DNA of 64,000 bases from Bradyrhizobium cytisi (lineage in GTDB: Bacteria; Pseudomonadota; Alphaproteobacteria; Rhizobiales; Xanthobacteraceae): the NCBI RefSeq assembly GCF_008123515.1, contig NZ_VSSR01000024.1:97005-161004 (forward strand), given 5' to 3'. Below, piece after piece: positions 17,389 to 25,229 of this stretch. The notes beneath the pieces were generated by a model. It was given only the letters and a program-made list of their open reading frames with translations. It did no database searches and had not been told where the DNA came from. Both the position numbers and the translations under genes were made by a program. The first letter of the stretch is position 1. Every line of letters starts with the position of its first letter.

Positions 17389-18225
17389 TTATGCGGCCTC
17401 GTCGGCGACGGTGGTGTCGTCGCCGTCGGTATCGCCCTCGGCATCCGCCTCGCCTTCGCCCTCGGCGGCTTCCGCCTTGGCGTTGCGGCGCGGGCTCTTG
17501 GCGAGCTGGGCCTCGATCTCCTTGACCGCTTCGGTCTCGGTCGAGTGCTGCACCACCGCGATCTCGCGGGAGAGACGATCGAGCGCCGCTTCATAGAGCT
17601 GACGTTCAGAGTAGGACTGCTCCGGCTGCGACTCCGAGCGATAGAGGTCGCGCACGACTTCCGCGATCGCGACGATATCGCCCGAGTTGATCTTCGCTTC
17701 GTATTCCTGGGCGCGGCGCGACCACATGGTGCGCTTGACGCGGGCACGGCCCTTGAGCGTCTCCAGCGCCTTCTTCACCAGCGCGGGCTCGGACAGCTTG
17801 CGCATGCCGACGTTGGCCACCTTGGCGGTCGGAACGCGCAGCGTCATCTTGTCCTTGATGAAGTTGATGACGAACAGCTCGAGCTTCGCGCCGGCAATCT
17901 CCTGCTCCTCGATGGCCAGGATCTGGCCGACGCCGTGAGCGGGATAGACGACGAATTCATTGGCCCTGAAGCCCTGACGCTGGGTCACGACCTTCTTTTC
18001 CTCGACCTTCGGCGCGGGTGCAGCGGCCTTCACAGCCGGCTTGGCAGCAGCAACGGGAGCCTTGGCAGGGGCGGCAGCAACAGGAGCCTTCGGAGCAAGA
18101 GGCTTGGCAGCAGGAGTCTTGGCAGCAACAGGCTTCGTAGCGGGAGCCTTGGCAGCGGGAGCCTTGGCGGCAGCAGGCTTGGCAACGGTCGCTTTCGCGG
18201 CCGGTTTGGCAGTCTTGTGAGGCAT
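17389..18225 (-). CDS. CarD-family transcriptional regulator with Ala/Lys/Pro-rich N-terminus
   Basis: The C-terminal half contains the CarD/CdnL core: an RNA-polymerase-interacting domain (FRANEFVVYPAHGVGQILAI, FVINFIKDKMTLRVPTAKV) and a helical DNA-binding part (VKRTMWSRRAQEYEAKINSG, SYSERQLYEAALDRLSREIA). CarD binds the RNAP beta subunit and stabilises open promoter complexes. The first ~100 residues are low-complexity AAKAPAAK-type repeats like histone H1 tails; the extreme C-terminus is acidic (EGEGEADAEGDTDGDD). ATG 18225 gives 278 residues, but the frame stays open and equally Lys/Ala-rich upstream, and a GTG at 18378 would give 329 residues; I regard both starts as possible. Monocistronic, with a promoter at 18479-18506. 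Confidence 0.9.
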   Translation of the reverse strand: MPHKTAKPAAKATVAKPAAAKAPAAKAPATKPVAAKTPAAKPLAPKAPVAAAPAKAPVAAAKPAVKAAAPAPKVEEKKVVTQRQGFRANEFVVYPAHGVGQILAIEEQEIAGAKLELFVINFIKDKMTLRVPTAKVANVGMRKLSEPALVKKALETLKGRARVKRTMWSRRAQEYEAKINSGDIVAIAEVVRDLYRSESQPEQSYSERQLYEAALDRLSREIAVVQHSTETEAVKEIEAQLAKSPRRNAKAEAAEGEGEADAEGDTDGDDTTVADEAA

Positions 18226-18478
18226 TGCGCTTCTTTTGTTCTTCGAGGACTTTGCAGCCGGCGGCGCCTTGGCAGCGGCCCGACCCTTGGATGCGCTACG
18301 GCTGGCCGCGGCGACTTTTTTGGCCTCCTTATGGGAAGCCCTCGCTGAAGTACTCTTTTTACGCGTTTTCTGTGACACAGCCTGCGCGCGGAAACTGCCA
18401 CGCCCCTGTTCGACATCTGGTTTCACGGGAACCCGGCGGAGCCAACAGGGCTGACGAGGGGTTCGGGTTAATGTGCCC

Positions 18479-18506
18479 AATATAGCACATTTCCCGCAAA
18501 AATCAA
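18479..18506 (-). promoter_or_regulatory. sigma-70-like promoter of the carD gene
   Basis: On the minus strand TTGATT (18501-18506) and TATATT (18479-18484) are separated by 16 bases, an unusually good match in this GC-rich sequence. Predicted transcription start is near 18472, giving a leader of about 94 bases to the GTG at 18378 or 247 to the ATG at 18225. Confidence 0.55.
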
Positions 18507-18574
18507 TGATTTAGGGGTCGTGAGGCTGGTTTTCGACGCTGACGAAGGTATTAGGGTTAAGTTTGCGCCGGAAT

Positions 18575-18913
18575 TTAGTCTCCGGAGCCGGGGTTCGGAG
18601 AAAAATATTTCTCGAACTTCCCTTCCATCCCGTCGAATTCCTTCGCGTCGTCGGGTGATTCTTTCTTCTGGGTGATGTTCGGCCAGCTCTTGGCGTAGTC
18701 GGCGTTGACCTGGAGCCACTTTTCCAGGCCCGGTTCCGTGTCCGGCTTGATGGCGTCGGCTGGGCATTCCGGTTCGCACACGCCGCAATCGATGCACTCG
18801 TCAGGATGGATGACGAGCATGTTCTCGCCCTCGTAGAAACAGTCGACCGGGCAGACCTCTACGCAGTCGGTGTACTTGCACTTGATGCAGGCTTCAGTGA
18901 CGACGTAAGTCAT
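18575..18913 (-). CDS. fdxA: 7Fe ferredoxin (3Fe-4S/4Fe-4S), FdxA type
   Basis: Electron carrier of 112 residues. Cysteines at 9, 12, 17, 21 and 25 ([19 protein letters not shown]) and at 40, 43, 46 and 50 ([14 protein letters not shown]) give the seven-iron ferredoxin pattern with one 3Fe-4S and one 4Fe-4S cluster. The C-terminal extension rich in charged residues is normal for FdxA. ATG 18913 is preceded by GGAGCG. Stands alone between carD and the S4-protein gene, all on the minus strand, a gene order often seen in alphaproteobacteria (helicase, S4 protein, fdxA, carD). Confidence 0.96.
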   Translation of the reverse strand: MTYVVTEACIKCKYTDCVEVCPVDCFYEGENMLVIHPDECIDCGVCEPECPADAIKPDTEPGLEKWLQVNADYAKSWPNITQKKESPDDAKEFDGMEGKFEKYFSPNPGSGD

Positions 18914-19049
18914 CCAACGCTCCGAAAAGCTCTTTTAAAAGTCGCGGCTTGCGTAGCGCGGATGGCCCGGCGCTGCAAGGTCGGGAAGCCCCGATCATGC
19001 GGGCTTTGTGTGGTTGATCGACCAAGAAATGAACCGAAAACGCAATTAA

Positions 19050-19322
19050 TTACTCTTTGCGTTCACTGAGCTCCTCGTAGAGCACTCGCGCCGAGGCTGC
19101 ATCGCCGCGGCGCGCATTGAAGCCGGTCACCTTCAACACACGTACGGTGCGATCGAGCGCGACGGTGATGACGTCGCCGACCTTGACCGCGTGGCCCGGC
19201 GATTTCTCGCGTGTGCCGTTGACGCGGACGTGACCGGACTCGACGAGCTCAGCCGCGGAGGTGCGCGCCTTTACCACCCGCGCGTGCCACAGCCATTTGT
19301 CGAGGCGCTGCCGCTCGGTCGT
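19050..19322 (-). CDS. S4-domain RNA-binding protein (Hsp15/RlmN-free, YabO-like), apparent ACG start
   Basis: Small S4-domain protein. The S4 fold runs from RLDKWLWHARVVKART through SGHVRVNG to KVGDVITVALD and then VRVLKVTGF; Hsp15-type members bind stalled 50S particles or rRNA. The complete domain requires sequence upstream of the first usual start (GTG 19277), which would remove RLDKWLW. Reading back, the frame is open to 19356 but contains no ATG, GTG or TTG. Instead AAGGAG precedes ACG at 19322 by seven bases, followed by ACC GAG CGG CAG CGC CTC GAC; relatives usually begin M-T/E-R-Q-R-L-D-K, so the initiator ATG seems replaced by ACG. The gene overlaps or abuts the helicase stop at 19327. 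The family is clear; the start is not. Confidence 0.75.
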   Translation of the reverse strand, partial: TTERQRLDKWLWHARVVKARTSAAELVESGHVRVNGTREKSPGHAVKVGDVITVALDRTVRVLKVTGFNARRGDAASARVLYEELSERKE

Positions 19323-19326
19323 GGGA

Positions 19327-22300
19327 TCACTCCTTGCGACCGGACAGCTGCTCCTTCAGCGCAGCGAGCTTGGCGAAGGGCGAGTTCGGATCGACGGGGC
19401 GATCGCGCTCGCGCGGGTTCGCGCTCGAGGCGTAGGGACGCAGCGACGGACCACCCTGACGGTCGCGGCCCTTGTCGCGGTCGCGGCCACGATTGTCGCG
19501 GCCCTTGTCGCGATCACCGCCGAACTTCTTGTTGTCGCGGTTGCGATCCTTGTTGTCGCGGTCCTTGCCCTGGAAGCTGCGATTCCTGTCGTCGCGCCCT
19601 TCCTGACGCGGCGCACCTTCGGCACCACCTTCGCGCGGCTTGCGGAAGTCCTTAGCCCCGTCTCTGCGATGACCGCCGTGGCGATGACGCTGCTCGCGCT
19701 TCTCGCCATCGGCCGCCGGCGCGGCTTCGCCTTCCGCGGGCGCGGCGCCAGCTTCAGCACCGGCCTGCGGACGCTGGTTGTTGTGGCGCTGATGACGATG
19801 GCGCTCGTGGCGCGGCTTGCGATCCTCGTGACGGCCACCGGGACGCCAGACTTCGACGAGCTCAGGCTCGGCAGGTGCCGCAGCAGCCTCGGGCGCCGCC
19901 GCAGCCTCAGGTGCAGCAGCATCGGGCGATGCGGCAGCCTCGGTTGCAGCGATCTCGGCCGGAGCGGCTTCAGCAGCAGCCTCAGCAGGCGCAGCAGTTT
20001 CTTCCGCCGGCGGCGCGATGCCGGGGGCATCTTCCGGCGTGACAGGCGCTTCGGGCGAGGCTTCGAGCGCCGGCTCTTCGTGCGCTCCCTCGTCATGCAG
20101 CTCCAGGCCGGGCGCGTCTTCGACGGTGACGGCTTCGATCGCGGCATCTGCGGGCGCCGCGGCATCTGCGGGCGCCGCGGCCTCCTCGGTCGCGGGCGTT
20201 TCTGCGGAAGCTTCGGCAGCAAGCGTCTCGGCAGCAGGCGCGACCGGCTTGGGCGGCAGTGGCGCACGCTTCTCCATGCGATAGCCGAGCGCGCGCAGCA
20301 CCGAGGCAAAATCCTCGCCGGCGGAGCCGGTGAGCGAGGTCATCGCCTGCGTCACCACGAAGCCGCGGCCGTCGAACGCGCCGGCGGGCTTTTCGCCGGG
20401 CGCGTTCTCGCGCCAAGCCAGCGCCGGGCGGATCAGATCGGCCAGGCGCTCCAGGATGTCGACGCGCACGGCGCGCTCGCCGGCCTGCTTGTAGCCGAGC
20501 ACGCGATAGGCATCGCGCGGCAGCTGCTTGTCGACCGGGAACGAGGTGCGGCCCGACGATGCCAGATGCTGCGCACCTGAAAGCGCCGAAAGATCAACAT
20601 TGTCCTGCTTCAGCGCCCACAGCAGCGCGGCCAGCGCACGCGCGGCAGGCTTCAGGATGCCGGGAAAATAGATGTGATAGGCGCCGAAGCGGACGCCGTA
20701 TTTGCGCAAGGTCGCGCGCGAGGGCTGGTCGAGATCCTTCAGCTCGTTGGCGATCTTGGGACGCTCCAGCACGCCGAGCGCCTCGACGAGCTGGTAGGCG
20801 ATGCCGCGGGCAATGCCGGTGACGTCTTCGGCCTTCGACAGCTCGAACATCGGCCCGAGCAGCTTTTCGATGTGCGTCTTGAGCCAGAGGTCGAGCCGCG
20901 CCTGCACCTTCTCGCGGGGGCTACCTGTCAGCCGCTCGTCCGAGATGATGCGGATGCGTGGATGCAGCGCCTCCTCTGCGGCGGTCAGCCGCGCCACCGC
21001 ATCGCCGGTCCAGCGGATGGTGCCGTCCGAGGTCAGCACGAACTGATCGTCCGGCGCATTGCCGAGCTTTTCGGCGCGCGTGTTGATCTCGCCGGCGAGC
21101 ACCGCTTGCGCAGCAGCCTGCAAGGCTTTCGCATCGGAGCCGGCTTCCGCCGCATCCGGTGCAAAGGTGAAGCCATCGAGGCGGCCGATGACATGGCCTT
21201 CGACGATGACTTCGCCGGTCTTGCCGATTTCCGTATTCAAGCTCGTGTTCTCCCGCAGGCGGCGCATCAATACACTGGTCCGGCGATCAACGAAACGCTC
21301 AGTCAAGCGTTCATGGAGCGCATCCGATAATTTATTTTCGACCTCCCGCGCGATCCCCTGCCAGCGTTCTGGGTCTTTCAGCCAGTCCGGGCGGTTGGCG
21401 ACGAAGGTCCAGGTGCGAATCTGCGCGATCCGGGCCGAGAGCGTGTCGATGTCGCCGTCGACGCGGTCGGCCTGGTCGACCTGGGCGGCAAACCAGGAAT
21501 CGGGGATGCAGCCCTTCTGCATCAGGAAACCGTAGAGCGTGGTGACGAGCTCGGCATGGGCGGCCGGCGACAGCTTTCGGTAGTCCGGGACCTGGCAGAC
21601 CTCCCACAGACGTTCCACGGCGGCCTTGCCATGCGCGATATCGCGCACCTCGACGTCGCGGGCGGCGTGGTCGAGCACGCGCATGTCCTCGGCAATGGGT
21701 GCCCGCGTCAGCACCTCATGGCCGGGGCCGAGGTTCAGCGAGACCTGGAGCGCGCCGAGCGAGGAGAAATCCAGCTTCGCGTTGCGCCATTGCAGCATCT
21801 TCACGGGGTCGAAGATGTGGTTCTGGAGCGCATTCACCAGCTCGGGCTCGAACGGGCCGCAGCGTCCCGTCGTCCCAAAGGTGCCGTTGCGGGTGGCGCG
21901 GCCGGCGCGGCCGGCCACCTGCGCGAACTCGGCCGGCGTCAGGCGGCGGAACTGATAGCCGTCGAACTTACGGTCGGAGGCGAAGGCGACGTGGTCAACG
22001 TCGAGATTGAGGCCCATGCCGACGGCGTCGGTGGCGACGAGGTAATCGACGTCGCCGTTCTGGAACATCTCGACTTGCGCGTTCCTGGTGCGCGGCGACA
22101 GTGAACCCAGCACCACGGCGGCGCCACCATGCTGGCGCCTGATCAGCTCGGCGATGGCGTAGACCTCGTCGGCGGAGAAGGCGACGATCGCGGTGCGGCG
22201 CGGCTGGCGCGTGATCTTGCGATCGCCGGCGAATTCCAGCTGCGACAGCCTGGGACGGGTGATCATGGAGACGCCGGGCAACAGCCGCTCGATGATCGGG

Positions 22301-22737
22301 CGCATGGTCGCGGCGCCGAGCAGCAGCGTCTCGTCGCGGCCGCGGCGGTTGAGGATGCGGTCGGTGAAGACGTGGCCGCGTTCCAGATCGGACGCGATCT
22401 GGATCTCGTCGACGGCGAGGAAGGAGACGTCGAGGTCGCGCGGCATCGCCTCGACTGTCGACACCCAGTAACGCGGGTTCTTCGGCTTGATCTTCTCCTC
22501 GCCGGTGATCAGCGCCACGGCCTCGGGGCCAACGCGGCCGACGATCTTGTTATAGACCTCGCGCGCCAAGAGCCGCAGCGGCAGGCCGATCATGCCCGAG
22601 GAATGCGCGAGCATCCGTTCGATGGCGAGATGGGTCTTGCCGGTGTTGGTCGGCCCGAGCACCGCAGTGACGCCGGCGCCAGGCACGCGATCGGAAAGCG
22701 CGCGCTCGGAGGCGAAGGGGGAAGAGGAAAAGGCCAT
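19327..22737 (-). CDS. Suv3-like ATP-dependent RNA helicase with long disordered C-terminal tail
   Basis: Large helicase of 1136 residues. Motif I is GPTNTGKT (28-35), the DEAD-equivalent is DEIQ (AVDEIQIASD) as in mitochondrial Suv3, motif V is ATDAVGMGLNLD and motif VI QVAGRAGR. Domains: two RecA-like folds (about 20-300), a Suv3 C-terminal-like helical region, then after about residue 790 a low-complexity Ala/Pro/Glu stretch followed by a basic His/Arg and RD/RG-rich tail (DRDKGRDNRGRDRDKGRD) resembling RNA-binding tails of degradosome proteins. It probably unwinds structured RNA during processing or decay. Start ATG 22737. The S4 gene follows directly, suggesting a shared RNA-related role. 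The tail is unusually long for the family. Confidence 0.9.
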   Translation of the reverse strand: MAFSSSPFASERALSDRVPGAGVTAVLGPTNTGKTHLAIERMLAHSSGMIGLPLRLLAREVYNKIVGRVGPEAVALITGEEKIKPKNPRYWVSTVEAMPRDLDVSFLAVDEIQIASDLERGHVFTDRILNRRGRDETLLLGAATMRPIIERLLPGVSMITRPRLSQLEFAGDRKITRQPRRTAIVAFSADEVYAIAELIRRQHGGAAVVLGSLSPRTRNAQVEMFQNGDVDYLVATDAVGMGLNLDVDHVAFASDRKFDGYQFRRLTPAEFAQVAGRAGRATRNGTFGTTGRCGPFEPELVNALQNHIFDPVKMLQWRNAKLDFSSLGALQVSLNLGPGHEVLTRAPIAEDMRVLDHAARDVEVRDIAHGKAAVERLWEVCQVPDYRKLSPAAHAELVTTLYGFLMQKGCIPDSWFAAQVDQADRVDGDIDTLSARIAQIRTWTFVANRPDWLKDPERWQGIAREVENKLSDALHERLTERFVDRRTSVLMRRLRENTSLNTEIGKTGEVIVEGHVIGRLDGFTFAPDAAEAGSDAKALQAAAQAVLAGEINTRAEKLGNAPDDQFVLTSDGTIRWTGDAVARLTAAEEALHPRIRIISDERLTGSPREKVQARLDLWLKTHIEKLLGPMFELSKAEDVTGIARGIAYQLVEALGVLERPKIANELKDLDQPSRATLRKYGVRFGAYHIYFPGILKPAARALAALLWALKQDNVDLSALSGAQHLASSGRTSFPVDKQLPRDAYRVLGYKQAGERAVRVDILERLADLIRPALAWRENAPGEKPAGAFDGRGFVVTQAMTSLTGSAGEDFASVLRALGYRMEKRAPLPPKPVAPAAETLAAEASAETPATEEAAAPADAAAPADAAIEAVTVEDAPGLELHDEGAHEEPALEASPEAPVTPEDAPGIAPPAEETAAPAEAAAEAAPAEIAATEAAASPDAAAPEAAAAPEAAAAPAEPELVEVWRPGGRHEDRKPRHERHRHQRHNNQRPQAGAEAGAAPAEGEAAPAADGEKREQRHRHGGHRRDGAKDFRKPREGGAEGAPRQEGRDDRNRSFQGKDRDNKDRNRDNKKFGGDRDKGRDNRGRDRDKGRDRQGGPSLRPYASSANPRERDRPVDPNSPFAKLAALKEQLSGRKE

Positions 22738-23321
22738 GTCTGAATGATTAGGTAGTGGCGATTGGGGCGAATGTCAGTGCTGTTTGGGGCGGCGAGGTGC
22801 TGTCAGCCATGTCTCCGAACGCGGCCAAATTCTCCGCTGTCATGCCCCGGCTTGACCGGGGCATCCAGTACGCCGCGGCCTGTCCGCTCCACCACAACCG
22901 CCTCGGCGTACTGGATCGCCCGGTCAAGCCGGACGATGACACCGATCGTGTGGGAGCAGCTTCCCCAAATCCCGCGCAACTGTCTCACTTTGCGACGCTT
23001 TTCCCTGTGGCCTTAAGCTTCGGAACGACTCCAGAACGAATCGCGGCCGAATCGCTGACTCCCCGGTGAGTCCTGTTCCGTTCACGCAACATGTCGCGGG
23101 ACGCTTGTTTCCATCGCACTAGATGGAGTTTTGGGCTGTCGCACAAGCGACGATGTGGTGGCGGATTTCGTTAAGTTGGGGATGGCGCGGAGTCGAATCA
23201 GAATTGGGGAGGAGTCAAATGGATTCCCGAAAACGATGACCCCCACCTCATTTTCGCGAAAACAACCCCATGCACAGTAGCTAAGTCATTGTTATGATTA
23301 GGGGGAGCGTCGCAGCGGCGG
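22738..23321. other. 584-base gene-free stretch between helicase and DUF3108 genes
   Basis: Upstream region of the helicase gene (minus strand) and downstream region of the DUF3108 gene. It contains the palindromic repeat at 22838-22942. Open frames across it are translations of the repeat (for example a plus-strand frame from 22755). The rest, 22950-23321, shows no convincing gene, RNA or terminator. Confidence 0.6.
22838..22942. repeat. intergenic palindromic repeat, TGTCATGCCCCG...CCAGTA family
   Basis: Composite inverted repeat: TGTCATGCCCCGGCTTGACC, GGGGCATCCAGTACGCCG at the left; CGGCGTACTGGATCGCCC, GGTCAAGCCGGACGATGACA at the right. The inner GTAC/CCAGTA parts pair with each other and each side also forms its own hairpin. 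Related copies are at 24408-24511, 47948-48053 and 63842-63951. Confidence 0.85.
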
Positions 23322-24215
23322 CTACTGCGTTTTCGCCACCCTTGGCGGCTGGGCGGTGGTGATGAAGCTGGTCGCTTCCAGCATCGCCGGGCCCAGCGGC
23401 GTCGGCACTTTCAGCCAGAACGGGACCAGGATCCGCGTGCCCGCCACCGGCGCGAAGGCGATTTCGATGTTGCGCTGGGCGGCGAGGTATTTGATCACGG
23501 GGCGGTCGGGGATGTAGCCGGCCACAGGCACGAAATAGAGCGCGCAGACCACGACCGGGCCGCGATAGCCCTTCTCGGCCTTCACCGTCTCCATGCGCTT
23601 GAAATCGAGCTTCAGCTCGTAACGCATGCGGCCGTCGAACACGGGCGCGCTGCCGTGGCAGGCCTCCGGCGACACGGGATCGCCGGTGCCTGATACGCGC
23701 ACCAGCGAGGCCGTCATCGGATCGAACACGCCGCGGCGATGCGCGTCGGTGACGACGATGCGGTCGGCATCGACAGGCGGCTCCGGAATGATGCCGAAAT
23801 CCTTCACATTGCCCTTGTCGAGGGTGATGTGGATCTCTTCGGTCTTCTTCGAGGTGGTGGTTGAGGCCTGGTAGGCGGTCGCGACCAGCGCGCCGTTGAC
23901 CACGCGCCCCTGCGAGGCGCCGGTGCCGGACCCGCCCGCGAACGATTTCAGGATGCCGGTGGTGCCGCCGGAGGCCGCCGCCGAAAACACGTCGTCCTGG
24001 ATATCGATGTTCCAGGCGCCGCGGCCGACCGGAATGCCCGACAGCGTCGCCTCATACTGCGCCTCGAGCTTGCCTTGCGCTGCCGCCGGCTCCGCCGCCC
24101 ACACCAGCACCAGCACGCCGACAGCGGCCAGCGCCAGCCGGGCGACAAAGGCCAGCCTGCCGGCCGACTGCAGCCGGGGCAGAAAGAGGGGCGAGGTGTG
24201 CACGAGACGATCCAA
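23322..24215 (-). CDS. DUF3108 domain-containing exported protein
   Basis: Protein of 297 residues matching the DUF3108 family: a hydrophobic export segment (VARLALAAVGVLVLVWAAEP then AAAQ) followed by a beta-rich region with YEATLSGIPVGRGAWNIDI, YRGPVVVCALYFVPVAGYIP and a C-terminal LVPFWLKVPTPLGPAMLEA. Such proteins are predicted periplasmic beta-barrel-like or lipid-binding folds of unknown function. The first start in the frame is TTG 24215; a GTG at 24203 is also possible and neither has a strong ribosome site. Stands alone. Function not known. Confidence 0.8.
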   Translation of the reverse strand: MDRLVHTSPLFLPRLQSAGRLAFVARLALAAVGVLVLVWAAEPAAAQGKLEAQYEATLSGIPVGRGAWNIDIQDDVFSAAASGGTTGILKSFAGGSGTGASQGRVVNGALVATAYQASTTTSKKTEEIHITLDKGNVKDFGIIPEPPVDADRIVVTDAHRRGVFDPMTASLVRVSGTGDPVSPEACHGSAPVFDGRMRYELKLDFKRMETVKAEKGYRGPVVVCALYFVPVAGYIPDRPVIKYLAAQRNIEIAFAPVAGTRILVPFWLKVPTPLGPAMLEATSFITTAQPPRVAKTQ

Positions 24216-24587
24216 TCGGGACGCGAGTGGGTGTTACTTAAGCCTGTTACGGCCGCAAGCAATGTATCCGGGCACGATAAGCCGGGAACTCACCGGAGTC
24301 TTTCGGCGGTGAATGCGCCCTTTATGTGATGGTAAGGCGCTTTAAACATTGCCGTTTTGGTGATCGGGGCAGCCGCGGGCGCCGCCACATCTCCCCGCTT
24401 GCTCCGCTGTCGTGCCCCGCGAAGGCGGGGCATCCAGTACGCCGCGGCCTCTCTGTTCCAGCCGCGCCGCCGGTGGAATACTGGATCGCCCGCCTTCGCG
24501 GGCGATGACACCTGAATATGCCGATCGAGATCCCGGGTTCGGGCTCCCGCCCGCCCCGGGACGACGGGCCCAAAACGGCCCGTCGCC
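24216..24587. other. gene-free stretch upstream of rpmB and DUF3108
   Basis: Divergent intergenic region. It holds the repeat at 24408-24511 and, at about 24528-24573, a half-copy of the GTCATTCCGGGGC-type repeat (GGGATCTCG on the minus strand, CGCCCCGGGACGAC). No coding potential beyond repeat translations. Confidence 0.6.
24408..24511. repeat. intergenic palindromic repeat, TGTCGTGCCCCG...CCAGTA family
   Basis: Left part TGTCGTGCCCCGCGAAGGCG, GGGCATCCAGTACGCCGCGG; right part GGAATACTGGATCGCCCGCC, TTCGCGGGCGATGACA. Same architecture as 22838-22942 and 47948-48053: two local GC hairpins enclosed in a larger inverted repeat centred on CCAGTA/TACTGG. Confidence 0.85.
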
Positions 24588-24616
24588 TTGACTACCCGCC
24601 CCTTCCCCCCTATACG
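24588..24616 (+). promoter_or_regulatory. sigma-70-like promoter of rpmB
   Basis: TTGACT at 24588-24593 and TATACG at 24611-24616 with exactly 17 bases between, about 95 bases before the rpmB ATG. A near-consensus housekeeping promoter and the best such match noticed in the window. Confidence 0.75.
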
Positions 24617-24710
24617 TCCGCCGCTCCCTGCAAGGACAGAGAATTTGCCCCCGTGGCGCCCCGGATGGCGGCCGCAACTCGTTGGGGGCTCGAAACTGAG
24701 GATTAGTGAC

Positions 24711-25016
24711 ATGTCTCGCCGCTGCGAACTGACGGCCAAGGGCCCCCTCGTCGGCCACAAGGTCAGCCACTCCAACATCAAGACCAAGCGCCGCTTCCTG
24801 CCGAACCTGGTCAACGTGACCTTCATCAGCGAAGCCCTGGAGCGCAACGTGCGCCTGCGCGTCTCCACCAACGCGGTGAAGAGCGTCGACCACAATGGCG
24901 GCTTAGATGCCTTCCTGCTCAAGGCCAAGGCCGACGTGCTGTCGCCGCGCGCCCTCGAGCTGAAGCGCGCCATCCAGAAAAAGGTCGGCGACGCGCCGGT
25001 CAAGAAGGCCAGCTAA
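24711..25016 (+). CDS. rpmB: 50S ribosomal protein L28
   Basis: Ribosomal protein of 101 residues. It starts [20 protein letters not shown], continues [17 protein letters not shown] and ends with the alphaproteobacterial extension [20 protein letters not shown] then RAIQKKV. L28 is a basic protein of the large subunit near the E site. ATG 24711 is preceded by GAGGA. It has its own strong promoter (24588-24616) and a strong intrinsic terminator (25090-25121), so it is a single-gene unit. Confidence 0.98.
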   Translation: MSRRCELTAKGPLVGHKVSHSNIKTKRRFLPNLVNVTFISEALERNVRLRVSTNAVKSVDHNGGLDAFLLKAKADVLSPRALELKRAIQKKVGDAPVKKAS

Positions 25017-25089
25017 GCGAATTTTGGATTCGGGCGGGGGCTAAGTTGCGTCGCGTGGCGTAGGCTTAGCCAAGTAGAGTTCTGCGTCG

Positions 25090-25121
25090 CGGCCGGATCG
25101 AAAGATCCGGCCGTTTTTGTT
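25090..25121 (+). terminator. intrinsic terminator of rpmB
   Basis: Ten-base-pair stem CGGCCGGATC / GATCCGGCCG with a GAAA tetraloop followed by TTTTTG. Located 73 bases after the rpmB stop. Confidence 0.92.
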
Positions 25122-25229
25122 TGTGGGGCAAGGTGAGCATTTGAACGACCGACAATGGCATGAAGAAGCTGGTGCAATTTATGCGGCCTTGCACCTCACA
25201 GCAACGAGCAGATTGAACTCAATATCTCC

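Noticed and set aside
22755..23069. Plus-strand open frame of 104 residues between helicase and DUF3108
   Set aside because: Its sequence is mostly the repeat 22838-22942 read through; no ribosome site or domain.
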